50,510 nucleotides of DNA from NCBI GenBank assembly GCA_025358125.1, contig JANYKS010000092.1:1-50510 (forward strand), given 5' to 3'. The stretch's first letter is position 1. Every line of letters starts with the position of its first letter. Position numbers and translations under genes: made by a program. The stretch is from Actinomycetes bacterium. GTDB taxonomy: Bacteria; Actinomycetota; Acidimicrobiia; Acidimicrobiales; Ilumatobacteraceae. Below, piece by piece: positions 32,154 through 40,279 of this stretch. Under the pieces are notes generated by a model. It saw nothing but the letters and a program-made list of their open reading frames with translations. It had not been told where the DNA came from and ran no database searches.

Positions 32154-33638
32154 TCACCGCATGACAAACGGGTCGGGCATCGCAGCCGAGGAGGTGTTGA
32201 TCCACACCGTCTTGGGACGGGTGTAGTCGAGCAGAGACTCCGATCCACTCTCGCGCCCGTAGCCGGTGTCGCCGTTGCCGCCGAAGGGCACCATCGGCGA
32301 GACCACCCGGTAGGTGTTCACATAGACGATCCCGGCCCGCAGACGGCGGGTGATTCGCATCGCCCGGCCGACGTCGGCGGTAAACACGCCGGACGCGTAG
32401 TGGTATGGGCTGTCGTTGGCGGCTCGAATGACTGCGTCTTCGTCGGTGAAGCGAAACGCGCTGAGCACCGGGCCGAACAATTCCTCGCGCGCCGCGGTGA
32501 TGTCGTTCGACGGGCAGGCCAGAACCGTCGGCTCGTAGTACCACCCGTCGCCGAAACCCTCCGGGCGACCCCCGCCGGCGACGAGCGTGGCGCCCTCGCC
32601 CAGCGACGAAGCGACTGCGGCCGTCACATGGTCGAGTTGGCTGCGGGTTGCAAGCGGTCCGACCTCGGTCGTCGCGGCCATCGGGTCGCCGACGATGAGG
32701 CGGCGGGCGCGCTCTGCGACGCGCTCCACGAGTGAATCGTAGATTCGTTCGTGGATATAGGCCCGGGTGCCGGCGACGCAACTCTGCCCGGTGGCGCCGA
32801 AGTTGGCGGCAACGATACCGTTGACCGCGTTGTCGAGATTGGCGTCGTCGAACACGATGATCGGCGACTTGCCGCCCAGTTCGAGGGTGACGACGGCGAA
32901 GTTTTCGGCAGAGTTCCTCACCACGTGACGGGCTGCCGTCGTTCCGCCGGTGAAAGCGATCCGGGCGATGAGGGGATGTGACGTCAGCGCCGTCCCGCAC
33001 GGGTCGCCCTCGCCTGTGACCACGTTGAGCACACCCGGCGGGATACCCGCCTCCTCGCCGAGACGGGCGAGTTCGAGCAGGGCGGCAGGGCCGTGCTCGG
33101 ACGCTTTGAGCACCACGGCGTTCCCGCACGCCAGCGCGGGTCCGACCTTCACACATGAGAGAAGGAGTTGGTTGTTCCACGGGATGACCCCGGCGACGAC
33201 ACCGATGGGTTCGCGCAATGTGAACGCCATCAGGTCGGGCTTGTCGGTGGAGAACGTGGCACCCTGCACCTTGTCGGCCGCTCCTGCGAAGTATTGGTAG
33301 TACTCCGCCACGTAGGTGGTCGTCGCGTTGGTCTCGCGCAGCAGCTTACCCGTGTCGCGGGTCTCGACCGCGGCAACGTCGCCGGCGCGTTCGGCCACCA
33401 GATCGCCGAGGCGACGCAACGCCCGGCCCCGCTGGCTGGCGGTCATCGTCGACCACGGGCCCTCGTACATCGCGGTGTGAGCGGCTCGCACGGCCCGGTC
33501 TACGTCATTGCGGGTGGCGGCCGGAAAGGTGGCCCACGGCCGACCGCTCGACGGGTCGATGCTCTCGATCGTTCTGCCGTCCTCGGCGTCGCACCACACA
33601 CCGCCGATGTACATCCGTAGCGCAACAAGCTCAGACAT
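32154..33638 (-). CDS. NAD-dependent aldehyde dehydrogenase
   Basis: 494 residues, typical ALDH superfamily length. Catalytic Cys287 is in GQSCVAGTR, the general base Glu253 in LELGGKSP, the oxyanion Asn in PWNN near 154, and the cofactor motif FTGGTTAARHVV lies near 229. It should oxidise an aldehyde to its acid in the cytoplasm. Its start overlaps the end of the alpha/beta hydrolase gene by eight bases, showing tight coupling. The substrate is unknown; the neighbourhood suggests a ring-cleavage or hydroxy-acid pathway. Confidence 0.9.
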   Translation of the reverse strand: MSELVALRMYIGGVWCDAEDGRTIESIDPSSGRPWATFPAATRNDVDRAVRAAHTAMYEGPWSTMTASQRGRALRRLGDLVAERAGDVAAVETRDTGKLLRETNATTTYVAEYYQYFAGAADKVQGATFSTDKPDLMAFTLREPIGVVAGVIPWNNQLLLSCVKVGPALACGNAVVLKASEHGPAALLELARLGEEAGIPPGVLNVVTGEGDPCGTALTSHPLIARIAFTGGTTAARHVVRNSAENFAVVTLELGGKSPIIVFDDANLDNAVNGIVAANFGATGQSCVAGTRAYIHERIYDSLVERVAERARRLIVGDPMAATTEVGPLATRSQLDHVTAAVASSLGEGATLVAGGGRPEGFGDGWYYEPTVLACPSNDITAAREELFGPVLSAFRFTDEDAVIRAANDSPYHYASGVFTADVGRAMRITRRLRAGIVYVNTYRVVSPMVPFGGNGDTGYGRESGSESLLDYTRPKTVWINTSSAAMPDPFVMR

Positions 33639-34401
33639 CGCAGCCTCCCAAGAAGTCGTTGATCAGCGCGGCGAGGGTATCCGGCACCTCCAGCGGCAGG
33701 AGATGGCGGGCGCCCTCGACGACGTGGACCCGCCCGTTCCCAAGCCGCGCGGCGAGGGCGCACGCCATTGCCGGGGTGGAACGGGGATCATTTGCACCGG
33801 TGACCACCAGCGTCGGCTGCGTGATCCGATGTAGCTGAGCTGCCAACTCGGTGTCAGCCGTAGCGAAGACCTCGTAGGCATCGGCGTAGGCGCGCTCGTC
33901 GTTGGCAGCCAGACACTCGCGCACCCGCGCAACGACCTCCGGGTGTGAAGCGGCGAACCTCGGCGTAAACCAACGGAGCAGAGCCGCTTCGAACCCGGCC
34001 GCGAAGCCGTTGTTGCGCACATCGGCCACACGCTCGATGATCGCTGCACACTCGGCCGGGGAGCGGTCGAATACCGCACTGACCAGTACCAACCGCCGCA
34101 CACGTGCCGGGTTGGCGAGGGCAAATCCCTCGGCGACGAGTGCCCCCATCGAAAAGCCCACCACATCGAACCGCTGCCCTCGACACCGATCGACCCGATC
34201 GACCCGATCCGCCAGCTGATCGACAAAAGCGGCGAGGGAGTAAGGACCCGGCGGTTTGGAGGCGCAGCCGTGACCGATCATGTCGTAGGCGAACGGGTCG
34301 AGGCCGGCATCGAGCCGGGCGATGACCGGCTCCCACATCGACGCGTCGAGCCCTACGCCGTGGATCAAGACAACGCCGGGCCGGGCGTCGGCAGCGCTCA
34401 T
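33631..34401 (-). CDS. Alpha/beta hydrolase
   Basis: 256 residues. The oxyanion-loop HGVGLDASMW sits near residue 14, the nucleophile elbow is GFSMG (Ser near 94), Asp lies in VTGANDPRST and His in EGARHLLPLE, so the triad is complete. Similar to carboxylic-ester or 3-oxoadipate enol-lactone hydrolases of catabolic operons. The start overlaps the stop of the DUF1185 gene (ATGA), and its end overlaps the aldehyde dehydrogenase gene. Confidence 0.85.
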   Translation of the reverse strand: MSAADARPGVVLIHGVGLDASMWEPVIARLDAGLDPFAYDMIGHGCASKPPGPYSLAAFVDQLADRVDRVDRCRGQRFDVVGFSMGALVAEGFALANPARVRRLVLVSAVFDRSPAECAAIIERVADVRNNGFAAGFEAALLRWFTPRFAASHPEVVARVRECLAANDERAYADAYEVFATADTELAAQLHRITQPTLVVTGANDPRSTPAMACALAARLGNGRVHVVEGARHLLPLEVPDTLAALINDFLGGCDV

Positions 34402-35000
34402 ACGGTCTCGGCGCCTGATGCCGCCACGGCCTCGGCGGCCATCTCCTCGATATCGATGTAGCGGTTGCCGATGCGGGGATGAAGCCGCCCGCCAGTCGAC
34501 GCACCGAGCGCAACGATCAACTCGTCGGGGCCAGGCGCGTCAGGGACGGCGAAATTCAGTGTCAGATAGTGCGAGCGCAAGCCCTCGTCGAGCTTGTGCA
34601 TCATCGGGATGGCAATCGATGCTCCCGCCCCGCCGCGGCTGTTGGTGAAAGACAGGTACGACGTGCCACCGACCGCGTCGCGATAAACGTTCCCGAAACG
34701 CAGCGTGTGGATCAGCGCCGAGGCATGCTCGATCTCGCCGTTCACGCCGACCAGCGCGGCCTTGCCGTACGCCTCGACCCGGTCGCCGCCGCCACACAAT
34801 TCGAGCACGGCATCGACAAGCACTGCGCCCAGCCGGGGAGCAATCACGAGGATCTCCGGCCTGAGGTTCTCGACGAAGCCGCGGCCGGCCCACGGGTTGC
34901 TCAGAACGGCAGCGACGCCGACCATTCGCACTGGATCGCCCGGTTTGCCGTCGCTGTAGATGTCCTCGACGTAACGAACCAGTTTGCGGATCTCGTCCAT
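34398..35000 (-). CDS. Amino-acid synthesis family protein (DUF1185, PF06684)
   Basis: 200 residues, matching the family length of about 190-200. The order IRKLVRYVEDIYSDG, YGKAALVGVNGEIEHASALIHTLRFGN, RGGAGASIAIPMMHK and GGRLHPRIG is that of DUF1185 proteins, known for a variant chorismate-mutase-like fold and unknown reaction. It is first in the operon. TAGAGT ends seven bases before the ATG, so its mRNA is probably leaderless. The operon partners (hydrolase, two dehydrogenases) hint at breakdown of a nitrogen-containing or aromatic compound. Confidence 0.8.
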   Translation of the reverse strand: MDEIRKLVRYVEDIYSDGKPGDPVRMVGVAAVLSNPWAGRGFVENLRPEILVIAPRLGAVLVDAVLELCGGGDRVEAYGKAALVGVNGEIEHASALIHTLRFGNVYRDAVGGTSYLSFTNSRGGAGASIAIPMMHKLDEGLRSHYLTLNFAVPDAPGPDELIVALGASTGGRLHPRIGNRYIDIEEMAAEAVAASGAETV

Positions 35001-35007
35001 TTTCCCG

Positions 35008-35013
35008 ACTCTA
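35008..35013 (-). promoter_or_regulatory. Predicted -10 box (TAGAGT) of the DUF1185 operon
   Basis: TAGAGT, seven bases before ATG 35000. No ribosome site is present, which predicts a leaderless mRNA for the four-gene operon. Confidence 0.55.
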
Positions 35014-35072
35014 TCGAAGGCCAGGAGGTGCCGGCGCTACTCCGCGGTCCCACCATTGGGGCGTGAGAGATC

Positions 35073-36122
35073 TCAGCGGAACGCTGGCATGACCTCGTCG
35101 ATGAACAAGCGAAGCGAGCGCTTCTGGTCGGCGATGGAGGCGCCGTAGCTTGCGCAGTAGAGGAAGTCGGTCCCGAGTGCCTCGTACCTGCGCAGCTTGG
35201 TGATCACCTGCTCGGGCGTGCCGAACATCAGGTTCTCCATCAGGGTTTCGGCCTTGTACTCCTCACGGTGGGCAAGCTGGTCGAGATCGACCGATTCAGC
35301 GAAGCCGTTGTCGACCCCGCCAAGCTGCTTGAACAGGTTCTCGAATTGGCCGGCTTGGCGTTGTAGTGCCCGGATGTAGCGGGGCGCGTCGGCGGGGTCC
35401 GCCCACACCGCGGCATAGCGCATGGCCGTCATGCGCGGCCTGGCGATCGGGCCGGCGCCCGCCGCGGAGGCTTTGGCGACCGCTTCGTCCATCCGCCCGA
35501 CGTACGCCTCGAGCTCGGCCATCGGGCGCATCAGCGGCCAGCACATGATGTTGCATCCCTTGGCGACCGCCCATTCGTAGGTGTCAGGATCGCGGGCCGC
35601 GACCCAGATCGGTGGATGAGGGTCCTGTACCGGCTTGGGGCACGACGTCGATGCAGGGAACGACCAGCGGTCGCCCTCGTGGGCGTAGTCGCCGGCCCAC
35701 AATGCCTTCACTGCCGGCAGGAGCTCGCGCAGTGCCGCTGATGCGGTGACCGGGTCGAGACCAGGAACCATCCGGTCGTATTCGCGCTGATAAGCACCCC
35801 GACCGAGTCCCAACTCGGCCCGACCACCGCTCAACAGGTCGAGCAACGCGCACTCACCAGCGAGACGAATCGGATGCCAATACGCGGCCACGGCGACGGC
35901 GGTCCCCAGACGGATTCGCGACGTATGAGCGGCCCACCAGGCGAGCAGTTGGAACGGCCCAGGAGCGATGGTCATCTCGATCGCGTGGTGCTCCGCGGCC
36001 CACGCGACCTCGAATCCGGCCTCCTCGGCCATCTGCACCATCTCAAGGGTGTGCTCGGCGACAGCACCCATGTCATCGACCGGGTCCATCCGCTCGAGGT
36101 TGATCGCCAAGCTGAACTTCAT
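35073..36122 (-). CDS. LLM-class flavin-dependent oxidoreductase (bacterial luciferase-like)
   Basis: 349 residues. The TIM-barrel LLM pattern is clear: MKFSLAINLER start, EEAGFEVAWAAEHH, RIRLGTAVAVAAYWHPIRLAGECALLDLLSGGRAELGLGRG given here as separate blocks, and VAARDPDTYEWAVAKGCNIM. It uses FMNH2 or F420H2, and monooxygenase versus F420-dehydrogenase activity cannot be decided. TAGATT seven bases before the ATG indicates a leaderless transcript. It is divergent from the 2-hydroxyacid dehydrogenase and just upstream, in direction, of the DUF1185 operon, separated by a 72-bp gap with its own promoter. Confidence 0.85.
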   Translation of the reverse strand: MKFSLAINLERMDPVDDMGAVAEHTLEMVQMAEEAGFEVAWAAEHHAIEMTIAPGPFQLLAWWAAHTSRIRLGTAVAVAAYWHPIRLAGECALLDLLSGGRAELGLGRGAYQREYDRMVPGLDPVTASAALRELLPAVKALWAGDYAHEGDRWSFPASTSCPKPVQDPHPPIWVAARDPDTYEWAVAKGCNIMCWPLMRPMAELEAYVGRMDEAVAKASAAGAGPIARPRMTAMRYAAVWADPADAPRYIRALQRQAGQFENLFKQLGGVDNGFAESVDLDQLAHREEYKAETLMENLMFGTPEQVITKLRRYEALGTDFLYCASYGASIADQKRSLRLFIDEVMPAFR

Positions 36123-36129
36123 CCGCCCA

Positions 36130-36135
36130 AATCTA
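36130..36135 (-). promoter_or_regulatory. Predicted -10 box (TAGATT) of the LLM gene
   Basis: TAGATT with a seven-base spacer to ATG 36122 predicts a leaderless transcript. Only GGGCGG lies between, not a convincing ribosome site. Confidence 0.5.
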
Positions 36136-36248
36136 GCATTCGCCGCCAAACTGCGATGTGCTGCCAGACGATTGGCGGCCCTCGCGCAGCTGATCAATCA
36201 CGAGACCAGCTGGGCCGTCATTCATGCTGTCAGCGAGGATCGACTGAC

Positions 36249-36254
36249 TACGCT
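36249..36254 (+). promoter_or_regulatory. Predicted -10 box (TACGCT) of the 2-hydroxyacid dehydrogenase gene
   Basis: TACGCT with a six-base spacer to ATG 36261 and no ribosome site. It pairs with the divergent LLM promoter within a 138-bp spacer. Confidence 0.5.
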
Positions 36255-36260
36255 GCGGCC

Positions 36261-37190
36261 ATGTCCAGCTCGATGCCGGTGTTGTTCTTCGATCGCTACC
36301 TTCCCGACGAGTTCCGCGACCTCGTGGAGGGTCGAGCCCTCGTCGTCGGACCCGACGATGACGATCTTGCGCAGGCCGACGCGGTGGTGGCAGGGATGCG
36401 CATATGGGATGCCGCAGCAATCGCCAAGGGCAGACGTTTGCGAGTGATCTCGCGCACCGGCGTCGGATACGACACGGTCGACGTGGAGGCAGCCACCGCC
36501 GCTGGCATCACGGTGTGTTACGCACCGCAAGCACCCACCGTCTCCACGGCGGAACATACCATTGCGCTGCTGATGGCTGTCACCAAGGGGCTTGGTGCAG
36601 CCCGGGCACGTGCCCAACAAGGCCTGCCGGGTGGGCCGGCCACAGCGCTGGAACTTGACGGCCGCGTCCTGGGACTGCTCGGTTTTGGGCGCATCGCCCG
36701 CCGAGTGGCCGGCGTCGGTGCCTCGTTCGGGATGACGATCATCGCCCATGATCCGCTCCTCCCGGCCAGCGCAGGCAGCCCGGAGCCGGCAACGATGGTG
36801 CCGTTCGACGAACTCTGGACGAAGTCCGATGTCATCTCACTACACGCCCCGGCAACGCCCGCCACCCGCCACGTCGTCAACGAGCGCACCTTGGCGATGA
36901 TGCAGCGCGGCACCTATCTGGTCAACTGCGCGAGAGGGGCGTTGGTGGATCAGAATGCGTTGCTGAATGCTCTCGACAGCGGCCATCTCGCCGGGGCAGG
37001 CCTCGACGTCACCGAGCCGGAGCCGCTCCCTGCAGGCCACCCCCTGCTCGAGCACCCTCGTGCGCTGGTGACCCCGCACATCGCGTCGAGCACGGCCGCC
37101 GGTCGACGTCGGCTGTACGAGCACGCGATTCACCATGCCCTTGCAACACTGGCCGGCACGCCAACCAGTGTCGTGCCGGAGCAGTGCTGA
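36261..37190 (+). CDS. D-isomer-specific 2-hydroxyacid dehydrogenase
   Basis: 309 residues. The NAD motif LGLLGFGRIARRVAGVG, the catalytic Arg in NCARGALVD, a Glu in the DVTEPEPLP block and the catalytic His in VTPHIASSTAAG are all in place. The family interconverts 2-oxo acids and D-2-hydroxy acids with NAD(H). The ATG at 36261 is chosen from the -10 box six bases upstream; ATG 36273 is possible. The aldolase gene follows 26 bp later with its own -10 box. Confidence 0.85.
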   Translation: MSSSMPVLFFDRYLPDEFRDLVEGRALVVGPDDDDLAQADAVVAGMRIWDAAAIAKGRRLRVISRTGVGYDTVDVEAATAAGITVCYAPQAPTVSTAEHTIALLMAVTKGLGAARARAQQGLPGGPATALELDGRVLGLLGFGRIARRVAGVGASFGMTIIAHDPLLPASAGSPEPATMVPFDELWTKSDVISLHAPATPATRHVVNERTLAMMQRGTYLVNCARGALVDQNALLNALDSGHLAGAGLDVTEPEPLPAGHPLLEHPRALVTPHIASSTAAGRRRLYEHAIHHALATLAGTPTSVVPEQC

Positions 37191-37203
37191 ACCCTCCGCG
37201 CGG

Positions 37204-37209
37204 TACAGT
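37204..37209 (+). promoter_or_regulatory. Predicted -10 box (TACAGT) of the aldolase gene
   Basis: TACAGT, seven bases before ATG 37217, in the 26-bp gap after the dehydrogenase. It predicts a leaderless mRNA. Confidence 0.5.
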
Positions 37210-37216
37210 GCGCCAC

Positions 37217-37993
37217 ATGAACCTGCGTGAACTCTGGGCCGATCAGCAACCGACGTTCGGGGCGTGGCTGAGCGTTGCATCCACTGCCAGCGCCGAAGCG
37301 ACGGCGCGCGTCGGGTTCGATTACGTGTGCGCCGACAACCAGCACGGCGCGATGGACTACCAGGCGACGGTGGGCATCGTGCAGGGCGTGCTGCTCGGCG
37401 GCTCACGACCGATCGCACGCGTGCCGTGGAACGAACCGGGAATCATCGGCAAGATGCTCGATGCCGGCGCCGAGGGAGTCGTGGTTCCAATGGTGAACAC
37501 GGTTGCCGAGGCCGAAGCCGTGGTGCGAGCATGCCGCTATCCACCACTCGGGGCACGGAGCTACGGACCCGTACTGGCGGGCATCCGCTCCGGCGAATAC
37601 GCGGCGGGTGCGAATGCGAACGTTGCGGTCATCCCAATGATCGAAACCGTGCAGGCACTCCAGAACATCGACGACATCCTGGCAGTCCCAGGTGTTGATG
37701 CCATCTATGTCGGCCCGGCAGATCTTTCGCTGAGCCTCGGCCTTGCGCCCGGCAACAACGACGACCGTGCCGAGTTCACCGAAGCACTGCTCACGATCAC
37801 GGCCGCCTGCCGCCGCGCGGGCGTGGTGCCAGGAATTCACGCGTCGGGCGCGCTTGCCGAGCGCCGCCTACAACAGGGCTTCCAAATGATCACGACCTCC
37901 GCAGATCTGCTTGCCATGCGCACCCGCATGGGTGAAGAATTGGCGCAAGCCCGCGGTGCCGAACGCCCAGCCGGCTCGACCGCCATCTACTGA
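37217..37993 (+). CDS. HpcH/HpaI-type class II aldolase
   Basis: 258 residues, TIM-barrel. FGAWLSVASTASAEATA, VRVPWNEP-like (ARVPWNEPGIIGKMLDAG), MIETVQALQNIDDI and DAIYVGPADLSLSLG are the family blocks; the metal-binding Glu sits in MIET and the Asp in GPADLS. The family cleaves 4-hydroxy-2-oxo acids to pyruvate and an aldehyde, which suits the aldehyde dehydrogenase and hydroxyacid dehydrogenases around it. The leaderless start at 37217 is preferred to an upstream in-frame start at 37184. Confidence 0.9.
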   Translation: MNLRELWADQQPTFGAWLSVASTASAEATARVGFDYVCADNQHGAMDYQATVGIVQGVLLGGSRPIARVPWNEPGIIGKMLDAGAEGVVVPMVNTVAEAEAVVRACRYPPLGARSYGPVLAGIRSGEYAAGANANVAVIPMIETVQALQNIDDILAVPGVDAIYVGPADLSLSLGLAPGNNDDRAEFTEALLTITAACRRAGVVPGIHASGALAERRLQQGFQMITTSADLLAMRTRMGEELAQARGAERPAGSTAIY

Positions 37994-38032
37994 CGGGCGG
38001 GACCTCGCAGGCGGTGTCGTCGCGCGTCTTCT

Positions 38033-38051
38033 TCGACTGATCTACAGTCGA
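38033..38051. promoter_or_regulatory. Inverted repeat over the -10 box of the lipoprotein protease gene
   Basis: TCGACTG, five bases, CAGTCGA: a perfect seven-base palindrome that covers the predicted -10 box TACAGT (38043-38048), whose end lies six bases before ATG 38055. A repressor bound here would block the promoter directly. Confidence 0.45.
38043..38048 (+). promoter_or_regulatory. Predicted -10 box (TACAGT) of the lipoprotein protease gene
   Basis: TACAGT with a six-base spacer to ATG 38055 and no ribosome site; it sits inside the palindrome at 38033-38051. Confidence 0.55.
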
Positions 38052-38054
38052 CGC

Positions 38055-39959
38055 ATGAGTGTTCTGAGTTCATCCCGCGAGCGGAGGCGCCTCAACGCGT
38101 ATGGCGTGATCCTGGCGATGGTTTCCGTTGTGTCGTGCTCGTCGTCGACCGCGCTCACGAGCACCAGTGGCGCCGTCTCCACCGCCGCGCCGACGACGGC
38201 GGCACCGCCGGCGGCGACTACGGCCACGACGACCACCACGACAGCGGCGTCGACGACGACCACGACCACTCCGGTGGACGTGTCATCGACGCCATACGGT
38301 GTGGAGCTCGCGAATGTCGCCGACGATGGTGTCCGGTCGCTTGACTCGACGTTGAGGCTGTTCTCGCTAGCGGTCGCGCCGTTGCCAGGTGTGAACGTGA
38401 CGCCAGACAGAGCGGGCGTGCGTTCTGGAACATTGGCACTCAAGAATGTGCTGGCCCACTACGACGAGCTGACGCCGGAGCAGAAGGCTGCGGTCGATGC
38501 GGCGCGTCAGCCGCCGCCGTCCGCCGAAACCGCGATCGTACCGGCAGGTTTCGTGCGAACTCCGCAGACGGCCGTGAAGGACGCTGTCGTCGCAGCGGTG
38601 AAACAGTATCGCGCCGCCATCGCTGCCAAGATCGGCAACATTCCCGGCGACATCAGCGTGGTCGTCGTTGCACTCCCGACCGCATACGGTACCGCCGATC
38701 CGCACTTCAAGGATGGCACGTACAGCGGTTGCACGGTGAGGATCGATGCGGTCAAGCAGACCGATCCCTTGGTGATCCTCAACACGGTTGGCCATGAAGT
38801 GTTCCACTGCTTCGAGGCTGCCGGGGCCAAGACGGTGGCGGTGTGGAACGCGACCGGCGACTGGATGATCGAGGGTGCTTCGGAGTGGGCCGGAAGCGAG
38901 CTTGCCGCGCCTGACGGAACGGATGCCGGATATTGGCGCGACTACCTGACGAAGCCAAAGACCCCGCTCTTTGCTTGGACCTACCAGGGGATCGGGTTTT
39001 TCTCCCACCTCGCCGAGACCGGCACGAGCCCGTGGTCGGTGTTCCCTGCGATGTTCAAAGCGGTCGGCAGCGCTGCCGAGTTCGCGGCCTCCGGGGCCGA
39101 CGCGGATCCGTTCATGACCTCGTGGGCGTCAGGTTTCTACCGTGATCGCGCTCGCGGGTCGGCGTGGGACACGACCGGGCCGGGGATCACCGATGACTCG
39201 GTCGTACCAACGAGGTTGTCGATCGGCAACGGTGAAAGCAAGCCGTTTGTCGCCCCGCCGTACCAGCACGCCAGCTTCGTGCTTCAGGTCACGGCCGATG
39301 TCCTGATCGTGCAGGCGAGCGGATATGCGCGACTCAACGACGGATCAACCGATGTCGCAAAGCTGAGCGCCGAGAAGTACTGCACCCGTTCGGGTGGTTG
39401 CGGCAAGTGCCCCGACGGCACACCGTTGCAGGACAATCCGGGCCCGTTGGCTACCGATCCACTGCTCGCTGTGTCGAGCGGCGCCACCCAGTCCAGTGGC
39501 ACCGTCGTTGGTCTCACTGTCGAGGACTACTGCAAGAACCAGACCAAGGTGTGGGTCCATTTCGAGCGGCCGGCCACACCCGGGCTCATCGCCGGCAATG
39601 TCGTGGAACTGTACGGGTGCCAGGGTCCGTTCGGTCCATGGCAGGGGGTCCTGCGCTCCGGCGGCCTCGACGACGGAAATGGTTTCACCGTCGCATTCTC
39701 AGACATCCCCGTGTCCTTCGCCTTCGCCGGTTTCGGTTCCCAGACGGTCCACACCTCAGCCAACGGCAACGTACCGACACCCGTCGGCAACATCACCCTC
39801 GCGCTCGAGTTGGACATCGGCATCGACACCACCGGATCGACGATGTCGATCACCGGCACCGGCACCGCCGCTTCCAACATCATCTCGGTCAGCGACTACC
39901 TCGGCACTGCCGCGAGCGCGCTACCGATCGAACCCGCACCAGCCGGAACCTGCCAATGA
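38055..39959 (+). CDS. Putative lipoprotein gluzincin metalloprotease with Thr-rich stalk
   Basis: 634 residues. A basic N-terminus and hydrophobic segment end in VVSC, a good lipobox with Cys at 28. Next comes a mucin-like stalk of Thr, Ala and Pro (about 32-75), then a zinc-protease domain with HEVFH (247-251) and EGASEW (Glu near 273 and 277) in the spacing of gluzincins. The C-terminal 250 residues are beta-rich with a Cys cluster (CTRSGGCGKCPDG). It is probably tethered to the outer face of the membrane. I do not recognise the exact family. The TACAGT box six bases upstream makes the transcript leaderless. Confidence 0.65.
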   Translation: MSVLSSSRERRRLNAYGVILAMVSVVSCSSSTALTSTSGAVSTAAPTTAAPPAATTATTTTTTAASTTTTTTPVDVSSTPYGVELANVADDGVRSLDSTLRLFSLAVAPLPGVNVTPDRAGVRSGTLALKNVLAHYDELTPEQKAAVDAARQPPPSAETAIVPAGFVRTPQTAVKDAVVAAVKQYRAAIAAKIGNIPGDISVVVVALPTAYGTADPHFKDGTYSGCTVRIDAVKQTDPLVILNTVGHEVFHCFEAAGAKTVAVWNATGDWMIEGASEWAGSELAAPDGTDAGYWRDYLTKPKTPLFAWTYQGIGFFSHLAETGTSPWSVFPAMFKAVGSAAEFAASGADADPFMTSWASGFYRDRARGSAWDTTGPGITDDSVVPTRLSIGNGESKPFVAPPYQHASFVLQVTADVLIVQASGYARLNDGSTDVAKLSAEKYCTRSGGCGKCPDGTPLQDNPGPLATDPLLAVSSGATQSSGTVVGLTVEDYCKNQTKVWVHFERPATPGLIAGNVVELYGCQGPFGPWQGVLRSGGLDDGNGFTVAFSDIPVSFAFAGFGSQTVHTSANGNVPTPVGNITLALELDIGIDTTGSTMSITGTGTAASNIISVSDYLGTAASALPIEPAPAGTCQ

Positions 39960-39966
39960 CAGCATC

Positions 39967-40219
39967 TCACCCTCGAGCGTGACGGAAGGTTCGGAACGCG
40001 CCCGGGACACGACGACGACCGGACCGCCATCGAGATCACTTCACGGCGTGGAGATGCCGTACTGATCGGGATCGATGACTATCGCGCGCTTGAAGCGACG
40101 GCCCATCTGTTGCGCTCGCAAGCGCATGGTCGCGCCGAATCGATGAAGAGCACCGCCTCGTGTACCTCGTCGAGGGCGAAGACGTCGTGATGCTGCAATC
40201 CCGCTACCACTACGGATAA
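39967..40219 (+). pseudogene. Remnant of a YefM-YoeB type toxin-antitoxin pair, fused by deletion
   Basis: Three pieces in different frames line up with the family. SVTEGSERARD (from about 39976) matches a YefM start. DRTAIEITSRRGDAVLIGID, then [14 protein letters not shown] (40017 to about 40120) matches the antitoxin core. [20 protein letters not shown] and the ending LQSRYHYG (40127-40219) match the C-terminus of the YoeB toxin. The antitoxin C-terminus and about the first two thirds of the toxin are missing and frames are broken, so neither product is made. It lies in the 320-bp gap between the protease and MFS genes; nothing else is visible there. Confidence 0.8.
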
Positions 40220-40279
40220 ACCGCCGTAACTCTCGCTCCGAGGACGGCCAACCACACGATGTCGACCGCCAAACGTGGA

